From: UBA7672 sp030824255 | GTDB taxonomy: Bacteria; Pseudomonadota; Alphaproteobacteria; Caulobacterales; Hyphomonadaceae | Assembly: GCA_942493305.1 (NCBI GenBank) | Contig: OW818686.1 | Location: 1,302,001 to 1,366,000 of the forward strand | DNA length: 64,000 nt | Reading direction: 5' to 3' | Position numbers and translations under genes: made by a program | The notes under the pieces: model-generated | Seen by the model: the letters and a program-made list of their open reading frames with translations, nothing else | The model's database searches: none | Told to the model about the DNA's origin: nothing | Shown: positions 8,640 to 16,367 of the stretch, one piece after another | How the letters are laid out: the number at the start of each line of letters is the position of its first letter | Numbering within the stretch: the stretch's first letter is position 1

Positions 8640-9239
8640 ATGAAACACTCAGTCCTGATCCTTACTCTGGCCGTTGCCGCGTGCGCGCCCGAAGCCCCGC
8701 CGGCGCCGGCCGCCGAAACGTCTGTGGCCGAGGCCCCGGCCTCCGTCGAAAAGCCCGCCGCAGATGTCTTCATGGCCCGCCTCAATGAGCTGTGCGGGCA
8801 ACGCTTCGTCGGCAAGGTTGTCTCGACCGACGCCGCAGACGCCGACATGGCCAGCGCGCGCCTGCTGATGCATGTGCGGGACTGTTCGCCGACGGAGGTG
8901 CGCATTCCCTTCCATGTTGGCGAAGACAAATCCCGCACCTGGGTCCTGACCCGGACAGAGCAGGGCGTCCGCCTGAAGCACGACCACCGGCATGAAGACG
9001 GCACGGAGGATGTGCTCTCCCAGTATGGCGGCGACACGGCCGCTCCGGGCACGGCGACACGTCAGGAGTTTCCTGCGGATGCGTTCTCGAAGACGCTCTT
9101 CGAGACAAAGGGCAATCCGGCGTCCGTCACCAATGTCTGGGCCGTGGAAGCAGCGGATGCGCTCTTTGCCTATGAGCTGCGGCGGCCCAACCGGTTCTTC
9201 CGGGTCGAGTTCGACCTGACGAATCCGGTGGCGGAATAG
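8640..9239 (+). CDS. Hypothetical lipoprotein
   Basis: The product has 199 residues with a short signal (MKHSVLILTLAVAACAPE) whose lipobox ends at Cys16, followed by a Pro/Ala/Glu linker to about residue 40 and a globular domain. Two cysteines (ELCGQRF and VRDCSPTE) could form a disulfide. No family was recognised. The ATG at 8640 is chosen because the lipobox sits at the right distance; the in-frame codons upstream overlap dgkA. A frame on the opposite strand is a shadow without coding features. Confidence 0.75.
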   Translation: MKHSVLILTLAVAACAPEAPPAPAAETSVAEAPASVEKPAADVFMARLNELCGQRFVGKVVSTDAADADMASARLLMHVRDCSPTEVRIPFHVGEDKSRTWVLTRTEQGVRLKHDHRHEDGTEDVLSQYGGDTAAPGTATRQEFPADAFSKTLFETKGNPASVTNVWAVEAADALFAYELRRPNRFFRVEFDLTNPVAE

Positions 9240-9371
9240 GCCGGAACCTGTGTGAATCCGGACGCGGGTTCTTGAGGCCGTCTCGAACGATTTCAAATGC
9301 TTGCGCGGATCGATTCAGACAGTTCCGGACGCGTGCGTCCCACACCTCATGGCCCGCGCACATGATGCGGT

Positions 9372-10319
9372 ATGAGCAACACGACCAATCTTGTGCTTCC
9401 GTATCTCGCCGTTGGGCAGGCCCAGAAGCACGTCACCGTCAACGAATCGCTGCGCCGGCTTGATGCGCTGGTGCAGCTTACCGTCATCTCCGCCACAACG
9501 GCGGCGCAGCCTTCATCGCCCGCCGATGGCGCGGTCTACATCGTGCCCGCCGGCAAGAGCGGGGCGAACTGGTCCGCCTATGCCAACTGGAGCCTTGGCT
9601 ATTATCGCGATGGCGCGTGGGAACAGCTGACGCCCCGCGAAGGCTGGCTGGCCTATGTGAAGGACGCCGATCAGCTTCTCTGCTTCGACGGCGCGGCGTG
9701 GACAGGCCTGTCCGCCGCCATGCGCCTGTCAGCGACAGACCGCATCCTTGGGCGCTCGACCTCCGGCGCGGGGCCTGCGGAGGAGATCGCCTTCACGGCG
9801 CAGGCGCGAGCATTGTGTGACGACGCCTCGTTTGCCGCCATGTGCGCCACGCTGGGGACGTGGCGCGTGGTCGACCGGGTGTCCGTGGCCAGCTCCCATA
9901 CGGGCAGCACAGCGGAGACGGCGCTTGCCACGCTGACCCTGCCGGGCGGATCTCTGGGGCCGAATGGCGCGCTGCGCATCACGGCGGTGTTCAGCTATTC
10001 CGGCACGGCGTCCGCCAAGACCATGCGCTGCCGCCTTGGCGGGTCAGGCCTGTCCGGCGCGCAGGTCGCAAACCTCGCCTCGTCCTCGGCCAGCTCGATG
10101 CTGCTCCAGCGCATGATCCAGAACCGCAACGTGGAAAACGCGCAGATCGGCCCATCCGCCACAACGGGCAGTTCGTTCGGGCCAAGCTCGAACGGCATCT
10201 TCACGGCGTCGGTGGACACGTCCGTCGATCAGCCGATCGTATTCAGCGGCCAGCTTGTGACGGCCGCCGAAACGATCGCGCTGGAATCCTGCCTGCTGGA
10301 AGTGGCCTACGGCGCCTGA
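9372..10319 (+). CDS. DUF2793 phage/GTA-type tail-associated protein (orphan)
   Basis: The 315-residue protein opens with TNLVLPYLAVGQAQKHVTVN, ESLRRLDALVQLTV and SPADGAVYIVPAG, the signature of DUF2793, a family found in alphaproteobacterial prophages and beside gene transfer agent clusters. The C-terminal 150 residues are a Ser/Thr/Gly-rich beta domain typical of virion fibre or carbohydrate-contacting modules. No other phage or GTA gene lies nearby, so this is either a detached GTA accessory gene or a remnant. It is intact and shares the composition of its surroundings. Upstream ribosome-binding signal is weak. Confidence 0.8.
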   Translation: MSNTTNLVLPYLAVGQAQKHVTVNESLRRLDALVQLTVISATTAAQPSSPADGAVYIVPAGKSGANWSAYANWSLGYYRDGAWEQLTPREGWLAYVKDADQLLCFDGAAWTGLSAAMRLSATDRILGRSTSGAGPAEEIAFTAQARALCDDASFAAMCATLGTWRVVDRVSVASSHTGSTAETALATLTLPGGSLGPNGALRITAVFSYSGTASAKTMRCRLGGSGLSGAQVANLASSSASSMLLQRMIQNRNVENAQIGPSATTGSSFGPSSNGIFTASVDTSVDQPIVFSGQLVTAAETIALESCLLEVAYGA

Positions 10320-10322
10320 CGC

Positions 10323-11084
10323 CTACCAGACGCCGCGCCACAGGCCGTTCGAAAGGTACTGGCTGAGCGTCGGCGCATAGTACTGGTTCGAGGGCAGGGT
10401 GCTGGGCGGCAGCGGAGCAGCGTCGCCGTTCAGCACCTTTGCCATCGTCTCGACCACCAGCTCCTGGCTTTTTGCTGCCATGAGCGTCATGTAGGTCTGC
10501 ATGTTGTCGTTGGCGGCGACGGGGATCTGGTTGGTCGCCAGCACGGCGCCAGTGTCGACGCCCAGGTCGACCAGATGCAGCGTCACGCCGAAATGTTCGG
10601 GCTCGCCATTGGCCAGCGCGAAATAGCCGCCATTGATGCCGCGATAGGCGGGGTTGATGCCCGAATGATAGTTCACCACCGGACAGGCGCAGCCCTCCAG
10701 CAGCGGCTTGTGCAGCATCCCCGTCGAGGCGACGAACACCGCGCGGGGCTTCAGCGCGCGGATCTTCAGGATCGTGTCGTGATCATTGAGACTGTCGACG
10801 TCGAAGCGCACATGCGCGGGCGCCGGGTTGGCGTCGCATTCGGCCTGCAGTTCGGCGAGGCGCGCGCGCGACAGGGGCCTGGTGACCTTCGCCACCAGTT
10901 GCGCTGCCTTCATCGAATAGACTGCGCCGTCGCCCAGCTTCTTCCTGCGCCGTTCCCAGAAGACGTCGGCGCTCTCGCCGCGCTCCACGATCACCGGGAA
11001 ATCGCCGAAGCGCTTGCGCAGCGCATTCACCATTGTCCAGGCGTGCGGCGCATCACCGACCAGCGCGATCAATCCAGCAGTCAT
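10323..11084 (-). CDS. Formyltransferase-fold protein
   Basis: The product has 253 residues. The formyltransferase signature appears as VVNYHSGINPAYRGINGG, containing the catalytic-type Asn and His and the P-x-x-R-G turn, followed by GVTLHLVDLGVDTGAVL with the conserved Asp. This is the core fold of methionyl-tRNA formyltransferase and of sugar or GAR N-formyltransferases, but the C-terminal tRNA-binding domain of Fmt is absent, so it is not Fmt. It probably transfers formyl from N10-formyl-THF to an unknown amine. The ATG at 11084 is chosen over a TTG further out. It ends 3 bases from the convergent DUF2793 gene. Confidence 0.8.
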   Translation of the reverse strand: MTAGLIALVGDAPHAWTMVNALRKRFGDFPVIVERGESADVFWERRRKKLGDGAVYSMKAAQLVAKVTRPLSRARLAELQAECDANPAPAHVRFDVDSLNDHDTILKIRALKPRAVFVASTGMLHKPLLEGCACPVVNYHSGINPAYRGINGGYFALANGEPEHFGVTLHLVDLGVDTGAVLATNQIPVAANDNMQTYMTLMAAKSQELVVETMAKVLNGDAAPLPPSTLPSNQYYAPTLSQYLSNGLWRGVW

Positions 11085-11172
11085 CGGCGAAAATCTCGGC
11101 AGTTGAGCGCCGGAGGCTAGCAAGGCTTGGTTAGAGTCGCCGGAACAGGATCGATGAAATTCGATGAGTCGC

Positions 11173-12216
11173 TCAGCGCGTCATCTCCGCGACGAGCGTT
11201 TCGATCAGCTCTGCCGCCCGCATAGCGCGCGCGAGCGGCGCGCCTTGTCCCGCCCACTGCGCGCCAAAGCCGAACTCGCCCTTGGCCGTTGCTGCGGCGT
11301 GCAGCGCCTTTCCGGCGTCGTAGGCGATCGGATAATCGGGCGGGGCGATCGCGCCCTGCGTTTCAGACAGGGCGGTAAAGCGGTTCGAAAGCGCGCGCGC
11401 GAGCCGCCCCGAGATAAGGTTCGTGAGCTGCGTGTGGCGCCCGCCGGCGCCCATGAGCGCCTTCTTGTAGGCTTCGTCCGCGATGGATTCCGGGCAGGCA
11501 ATGAAAGCCGTTCCCAGTTGCGCGGCCGCTGCGCCGAGATCGAGCGCGGCGCGGATGCCTTGTCCATCCATGATGCCGCCCGCCGCGATCACTGGAAGCG
11601 TCGTTGTGCGCACAAGCAGGCGTGTCAGCGCGATGGTTCCAAGTGCTGCGTCGGGCGCTGCGGGATCGAACATGCCGCGATGGCCGCCTGCTTCAATGCT
11701 CTGCGCGACAATGGCGTCAATGCCTGCCGCTTCGATCTGGCGCGCCTCGTCAGGATTCGTGGCGGTCGCCATCAGGTAAATGCCCGCGCGCTTCAGTGCG
11801 GCGATCGCATCGACGGATGGCAAGCCGAAGTGAAAGCTCACGACCGGCGGCTTCGTCTCGAGCAGCATCGCCAGCATATCGGGGTCATCGGCAAAGCTGG
11901 TGTAGATCGTGCGCAGCGTCTTTGGAGGTTCGGCGCCGTAGTCGGCAAAGCGCGGCGCCAGGAAGTTGAGCCACGCCGCGTCCTTCATCGCATCCGGCTT
12001 TGGCGCCTTGTGCACAAACAGGTTGACGTTGAAGGCGCGTTGCGTGCGGGCGCGCGTCTCGTCGATCATCGCCTTCGCGCCGGCAACCCCGGCGGCGCCC
12101 ACGCCGATGGAGCCGAGCCCGCCGGCATTCGACACCTCAGCCGCCATCAGCGGTGTCGAGACGCCCGCCATCGGCGCCTGGATGATCGGATAGCGGAGGC
12201 CGAGCTTTTTCAGCAT
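11173..12216 (-). CDS. Nitronate monooxygenase, second paralogue
   Basis: The 347-residue FMN-dependent NPD-family enzyme starts LKKLGLRYPIIQAPMAG and carries EVSNAGGLGSIG, AQSIEAGGHRG (catalytic His region of class I nitronate monooxygenases) and VIAAGGIMDGQGI for FMN phosphate. It resembles canonical nitronate monooxygenases more closely than the paralogue at 7275-8210. An alternative ATG at 12261 would add 15 residues and overlap the upstream lipoprotein gene; the 12216 start matches where the family domain begins. It is probably co-transcribed with that lipoprotein gene. Confidence 0.87.
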   Translation of the reverse strand: MLKKLGLRYPIIQAPMAGVSTPLMAAEVSNAGGLGSIGVGAAGVAGAKAMIDETRARTQRAFNVNLFVHKAPKPDAMKDAAWLNFLAPRFADYGAEPPKTLRTIYTSFADDPDMLAMLLETKPPVVSFHFGLPSVDAIAALKRAGIYLMATATNPDEARQIEAAGIDAIVAQSIEAGGHRGMFDPAAPDAALGTIALTRLLVRTTTLPVIAAGGIMDGQGIRAALDLGAAAAQLGTAFIACPESIADEAYKKALMGAGGRHTQLTNLISGRLARALSNRFTALSETQGAIAPPDYPIAYDAGKALHAAATAKGEFGFGAQWAGQGAPLARAMRAAELIETLVAEMTR

Positions 12217-12247
12217 GGCCCAGTCGTGCCTCAGCCCGGCCTGTCGA

Positions 12248-12763
12248 TCAATCGCAGCCATCGCGTTCGCCGTCGAACAGCTTGAAGATCAGCGTGGCGT
12301 CCGGTTCGGCGCTGACGGCCCAGATCGCCAGCCGGTCATTTCCGCCTTCGGCGAACAGGAAGTTGCGCGAGGGCGCTGGCCCCGCATAGGCCGCGAGCTT
12401 GCCGCGCGCCTGCGGCCGCGCCCAGTCGAATGTGAGCCGCGCGGGATCTATCCGCGTGTGCTCGGACTGATCCGGCATGTCGCGCGCCTCGAACGTGGCC
12501 GTCGCGCCAGAGCGAGCAAAAGCGAAAGTGGCGCTGGTGATCCAGTCGCCCGTGCTGACGTCCGCCATCTGGCCGGTCAGCCGGTCATCATCGGGCAGCA
12601 GGCGCAGGAAGGCCTCGATCTTGCCGCCCGGCGATTCCTTCTGCACCCAGCAGCCGCGAACAAAGTCGATGTCCAGGTCGGTTGGCGCGGGCGCTGGCCA
12701 GAGGCTGCAGCCTGACATGGCAGCCATCGCCGTCGCAGCGAGCATTTTCCGGACATGCGCCAT
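12248..12763 (-). CDS. Hypothetical lipoprotein
   Basis: The 171-residue product carries a lipoprotein signal (MAHVRKMLAATAMAAMSGCS, lipobox Cys19) followed by a Trp-containing domain with the segment DFVRGCWVQKESPGGKIEAF, reminiscent of small lipocalin-like or DUF6265-type lipoproteins; this is a loose resemblance only. The start is well supported by AAGGAAAGGAA a few bases upstream. The stop lies at the 5' edge of the nitronate monooxygenase gene. It is divergent from the adenine deaminase gene, with an 81-base shared promoter region. Confidence 0.78.
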   Translation of the reverse strand: MAHVRKMLAATAMAAMSGCSLWPAPAPTDLDIDFVRGCWVQKESPGGKIEAFLRLLPDDDRLTGQMADVSTGDWITSATFAFARSGATATFEARDMPDQSEHTRIDPARLTFDWARPQARGKLAAYAGPAPSRNFLFAEGGNDRLAIWAVSAEPDATLIFKLFDGERDGCD

Positions 12764-12844
12764 GCGATTTCCTTTCCTTGTGCCGCGCCTTTGCAGACCG
12801 GACGCCAACCCTGCTAGGCTCCCTGCCTGACCGGGAGCGTTTCC

Positions 12845-13858
12845 ATGTCCGTATCCGAAGCTTTCATTCGCGGCATTCCCAAGGCGGAGTTGCACCTTCA
12901 TATCGAGGGCTCGCTCGAGCCCGAGCTGATGTTCGCACTCGGCAGGCAGAACAAGGTCGATATCCCGTTCAAAAGCGTGGAGGAGGTTAGGGCCGCCTAC
13001 GCCTTCTCCAACCTCCAGGATTTTCTGGACATCTACTATCAGGGCGCGAATGTCCTGCAGACCGAACAGGATTTCGAGGCGCTGGCGCTGGCGTATTTCG
13101 AGCGGCTGCATGCCGATGGCGGCGTCCATGCCGAAATCTTCTTCGACCCGGAGACGCATACGGATCGCGGCCTGCCATTCTCCGTCGCCATCGAGGGCCT
13201 GCTCGCTGGCATGAAACACGCGGAGGCGAAGTTTGGCGTCACGTCGAAACTCATCATGTGCTTCCTGCGCCATCTCGACGAGGACTCATCGTTCAGGACG
13301 CTGAAAGCAGCGGAGCCCTATCTGGACCGTATCGCAGGCGTTGGCCTCGACAGTTCCGAGAAGGGCCATCCCCCGTCGAAATTCGCCCGCGTGTTCAGGG
13401 CTGCGAAGGAACGCGGGCTGAAGATTGTCGCCCATGCGGGCGAGGAAGGTCCGCCGGAATATGTGCACGAAGCGCTCGACCTGCTGCAGGTCGACCGGAT
13501 CGACCATGGCAATCGCGCGCTGGAGGACGATGCCCTGATCCAGCGGCTGGTGCGCGAGGAGATGACGCTCACTGTCTGCCCGCTGTCGAACCTCAAGCTC
13601 TGCGTGGTGCATGATCTCAAGGGCCATCCGATGAAGCGGATGCTGGATCTCGGCCTGAAGGCGACCTGCAATTCGGACGATCCGGCCTATTTCGGCGGCT
13701 ATGTCGGCGACAACTATGTCCGCACGGCGCAGGCCTTGGGGCTGGATCGCAACGACATTGTCACGCTGGCGAAGAACTCGTTCACCGGCTCGTTCCTCGA
13801 CAAGGCCGACGTCGCGAACCGCCTCGCGGCGGTGGATGCTTTCGTGGCGGCGAACTGA
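12845..13858 (+). CDS. Adenine deaminase (ADE type, adenosine deaminase superfamily)
   Basis: This 337-residue zinc amidohydrolase shows all metal and catalytic motifs: ELHLHIEG (His17, His19), IVAHAGEEG (zinc His and catalytic Glu), RIDHGN and CNSDDPAYF. The GLDSSEKGHPPSKF stretch is characteristic of the adenine-specific branch (Aah1-like) rather than of adenosine deaminase, so the likely reaction is adenine to hypoxanthine plus ammonia for purine salvage. Closely related N6-methyladenine or adenosine activity cannot be excluded. A GGGAG sits 8 bases before the ATG. Confidence 0.88.
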   Translation: MSVSEAFIRGIPKAELHLHIEGSLEPELMFALGRQNKVDIPFKSVEEVRAAYAFSNLQDFLDIYYQGANVLQTEQDFEALALAYFERLHADGGVHAEIFFDPETHTDRGLPFSVAIEGLLAGMKHAEAKFGVTSKLIMCFLRHLDEDSSFRTLKAAEPYLDRIAGVGLDSSEKGHPPSKFARVFRAAKERGLKIVAHAGEEGPPEYVHEALDLLQVDRIDHGNRALEDDALIQRLVREEMTLTVCPLSNLKLCVVHDLKGHPMKRMLDLGLKATCNSDDPAYFGGYVGDNYVRTAQALGLDRNDIVTLAKNSFTGSFLDKADVANRLAAVDAFVAAN

Positions 13859-13937
13859 GAGGCTTTACCTCCGGCGTAGTTGACGGCAGCAGCCCCCGGC
13901 TTTCTGCTCCGTCTCCAGTTCACGGAGCCAAAGTCCC

Positions 13938-14333
13938 ATGTTCACGCTTCCGCCGGGCATCGCCCCGCTGCCCTATGCAAACCTGCTCGGGATCGAGATC
14001 GTCGAAGCCTCGAAGGAAGGCATTCGCGGCAGGCTGAAAGTCCGCCCCGACATGTGCACGGCTGGCCACATCCTGCATGGCGGCGCGGTGATGTCGTTCG
14101 CCGACACACTGGGCGCTTTCGGCGCCATGCACGTGCTGCCCGAGGGCGCGAACGGCACGACCACGCTGGAAAGCAAGACGAATTTCCTTGGCTCCGCAAA
14201 GGAGGGGGAGGTTGTGATGGGCCAGTGCACGCCGGTCCATATCGGACGCAGAACGTCGGTCTGGCAGACCAAGATCACCACCGAAGCCGGACGCAATGTC
14301 GCGCTGGTGACGCAGACCCAGATGGTGCTCTAG
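13938..14333 (+). CDS. PaaI-family hotdog thioesterase
   Basis: The 131-residue hotdog-fold protein has MCTAGHILHGGAVMSFADTL, the PaaI/YbgC-like helix with the HGG motif and the active-site acid, followed by ESKTNFLGSAKEGEVV and a C-terminal WQTKI strand. It presumably hydrolyses an acyl- or aryl-CoA thioester in the cytosol; the substrate is unknown. It lies 79 bases after the adenine deaminase gene and 28 bases before an NTF2-like gene, so the three may form one transcript. Confidence 0.87.
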   Translation: MFTLPPGIAPLPYANLLGIEIVEASKEGIRGRLKVRPDMCTAGHILHGGAVMSFADTLGAFGAMHVLPEGANGTTTLESKTNFLGSAKEGEVVMGQCTPVHIGRRTSVWQTKITTEAGRNVALVTQTQMVL

Positions 14334-14361
14334 ACTGTCCTCCGGTCTCTGGAGGGTTTGC

Positions 14362-14754
14362 ATGTCGCTTGAGCGGAAAGCCCGCGCCTATGTCGCCGCC
14401 GTGGAAGGCGGGGCCGTGGGCGATGATCTGGCCGCTTTCTACCATCCGGATGCGATCCAGTACGAATTCCCGAACCGGCTCGTGCCGCATGGCGCGCAGC
14501 GGGATATTGCCGCCATCCTGCAGGGGGCGGAGCGCGGCCTGAAGCTGATGGAACGGCAGATCTACGACATCCACACCATCACGGAGCTCGGGGACCGCAT
14601 CATCCTCGAATATACGTGGACGGGCTATCCGCGCACACCGGTCGGCACGGTGCGGGCGGGGGAGGCGATGCGGGCGCGGATCTGCCAGGTGATCGAATAC
14701 GAAGACGGGCTTATCATCCGGCAACGCAACTATGACTGTTTCGAACCGTTCTGA
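14362..14754 (+). CDS. SnoaL/NTF2-like domain protein
   Basis: The 130-residue single-domain product has the features of a cone-shaped NTF2-like fold: an N-terminal helix (ARAYVAAVEGGAVGDDLAAF), FYHPDAIQYEFPNR, and strands ILEYTWTGY and ARICQVIEYEDGLI. Members include ketosteroid isomerase-type enzymes and many orphans; catalytic identity is not visible. GGAGG lies 6 bases upstream of the ATG. The stop codon almost touches the next start. Confidence 0.8.
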   Translation: MSLERKARAYVAAVEGGAVGDDLAAFYHPDAIQYEFPNRLVPHGAQRDIAAILQGAERGLKLMERQIYDIHTITELGDRIILEYTWTGYPRTPVGTVRAGEAMRARICQVIEYEDGLIIRQRNYDCFEPF

Positions 14755-14758
14755 GGGG

Positions 14759-15355
14759 ATGATGGCGAAGCGGGGCATACTGGGTCTGATGATGCTCGCG
14801 GGCGCCGCGTGCACCCCTGCGCCATCGCCGGACGGCCTGGAGACCGGGACGGCGCCCACGGTCAGCGAGGCGGTGGCGGCTGAGCGCGCGGCGCTGTCAC
14901 GCTGTGGCGAGGTGTCGGAGAGCGGGTATTGCGGCATTGAGTTCGGCATGGCGGTCGATGAAGCGAAGGGCAGGTTCCCGGTGGCGCTCGAAGGATATGA
15001 GCAGCAGCCGCCGGGAAGCGATGTCTCGCCCCAGCGCTGCTACGAGCTTTTTGCGGTGGAGCCGGTTCTGGGCGTCAGCTTCCTGATCGAAGGCGCGAAG
15101 GTCGGCCGGATCGACATCATCACCGAAGCGGTTCGCACCGATGCGGGTTTCGGCGTCGGCACACAGGCGTCAGCCATCCGGACACACTATGGCGCGTCGC
15201 TCGGGGCCAAGACCAACGCGCTGGAGCCCGAGATAACCGATCTCAGCGCCATGGTCGGGGCAACGAAGTTCATCTTCGAGATTCAGGACGGCCTCGTGCG
15301 CGGCTGGCGCGCCGGCCTGGCGCCCACCATCGACTACGTCGCGCATTGCGGGTGA
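14759..15355 (+). CDS. Hypothetical lipoprotein
   Basis: This 198-residue lipoprotein has the signal KRGILGLMMLAGAACTPAPS with a lipobox at LAGAAC. The mature part has four cysteines in segments LSRCGEVSESGYCGIEFGM, QRCYELF and VAHCG, suggesting two disulfides. The repeated pattern GMAVDEAKGRF and TQASAIRTHYG resembles secreted small domains found in several proteobacterial lipoproteins, but no named family is claimed. Two ATGs (14759 and 14762) follow a GAGGGG that overlaps the preceding stop codon, implying translational coupling to the NTF2-like gene. Confidence 0.72.
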   Translation: MMAKRGILGLMMLAGAACTPAPSPDGLETGTAPTVSEAVAAERAALSRCGEVSESGYCGIEFGMAVDEAKGRFPVALEGYEQQPPGSDVSPQRCYELFAVEPVLGVSFLIEGAKVGRIDIITEAVRTDAGFGVGTQASAIRTHYGASLGAKTNALEPEITDLSAMVGATKFIFEIQDGLVRGWRAGLAPTIDYVAHCG

Positions 15356-15379
15356 GGGCGGAGTCGCCGGGCTGGGCGG

Positions 15380-16264
15380 CTAGGCCTTCTTCAGCGTCGC
15401 TTCCAGAACGGCCCGCGCCTTTGCGCCCAGTTCCGGGTGGGCCAGCGCCATCGCCGCGAAGGCTTCCAGGTAGAGGAGCTTGTCGCCGCAGTCATAGTCC
15501 TGCCCGGCATATTTGAAGGCGTGGAAATCCTGGCTGCCCATCAGGCGCTGCATCGCGTCCGTCAGCTGGATCTCGCCGCCCGCGCCGGGCGTCTGGGTCG
15601 CCAGCAGGTCGAACACCTGCGGCTGCAGGATATAGCGGCCTGTGATCTTGAGGCGTGAGGGCGCCTGCTCAATCGGAGGCTTCTCCACCATGCCCTTCAT
15701 CTTCACCAGCGGACCTGCATCGCCCGCCGTGACCGGATCGATCACGCCATACTGGTTCACACGCTCAAGCGGCACCTCGTCCACCGCGATGATGTTGCCG
15801 CCGACCTCGTTATAGGCATCCACCATCTGCTTCAGGCAGGAGCCGCCCGCACCCTTCACGATCACATCGGGAAGCAGCACGGCGAACGGCTCATCGCCAA
15901 TAATGTCGCGCGCGCACAGCACCGCATGGCCAAGGCCGAGCGCCGCCTGCTGCCGCGTGAAGCTGGACGCGCCGGGGGGCAGGGAGGCTGCGCGAACCTC
16001 GGCGAGGATGGCGTCCTTCTTCTTCGCTTCGAGCGTCGTCTCCAGCTCATACGCCCGGTCGAAATAGTCCTCGATCGCCTGCTTGCCGCGCCCCGTGACG
16101 AACACGAAGTGCTCGATTCCCGCCTCGCGCGCCTCGTCCACCACGTATTGCAGGGCGGGGCGGTCGAACACCGTCAGCATTTCCTTAGGCACCGCCTTGG
16201 TGGCCGGCAGCACGCGCGTGCCAAAACCGGCGACAGGCAGAACGGCCTTGCGGACAGGCTTCAT
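15380..16264 (-). CDS. galU: UTP-glucose-1-phosphate uridylyltransferase
   Basis: The 294-residue product makes UDP-glucose from UTP and glucose 1-phosphate, feeding LPS, capsule and glucan synthesis. The nucleotide-binding signature AGFGTRVLPATKAVPKEML is at the N-terminus, with FVTGRGKQAIEDYFD and GLGHAVLCAR further on, as in bacterial GalU. The ATG at 16264 has AGGGAA upstream; an upstream TTG is less likely. Its neighbours glmS, glmM and kdsA also supply envelope sugars. Confidence 0.96.
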   Translation of the reverse strand: MKPVRKAVLPVAGFGTRVLPATKAVPKEMLTVFDRPALQYVVDEAREAGIEHFVFVTGRGKQAIEDYFDRAYELETTLEAKKKDAILAEVRAASLPPGASSFTRQQAALGLGHAVLCARDIIGDEPFAVLLPDVIVKGAGGSCLKQMVDAYNEVGGNIIAVDEVPLERVNQYGVIDPVTAGDAGPLVKMKGMVEKPPIEQAPSRLKITGRYILQPQVFDLLATQTPGAGGEIQLTDAMQRLMGSQDFHAFKYAGQDYDCGDKLLYLEAFAAMALAHPELGAKARAVLEATLKKA

Positions 16265-16367
16265 GGTAAATTCCCTGCTCAAACTGGTTCAGGACGCGCC
16301 ACAAGCGTAGCACGCGGGAGGATTCTGACGACCCATTGCAACGCAGGGGCCAGTTCCGCCTTTCCGG

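Noticed and set aside
8649..9296. Minus-strand frame opposite the lipoprotein gene at 8640
   Set aside because: The plus-strand gene has a lipobox at the correct distance; the reverse frame has no start signal or domain.
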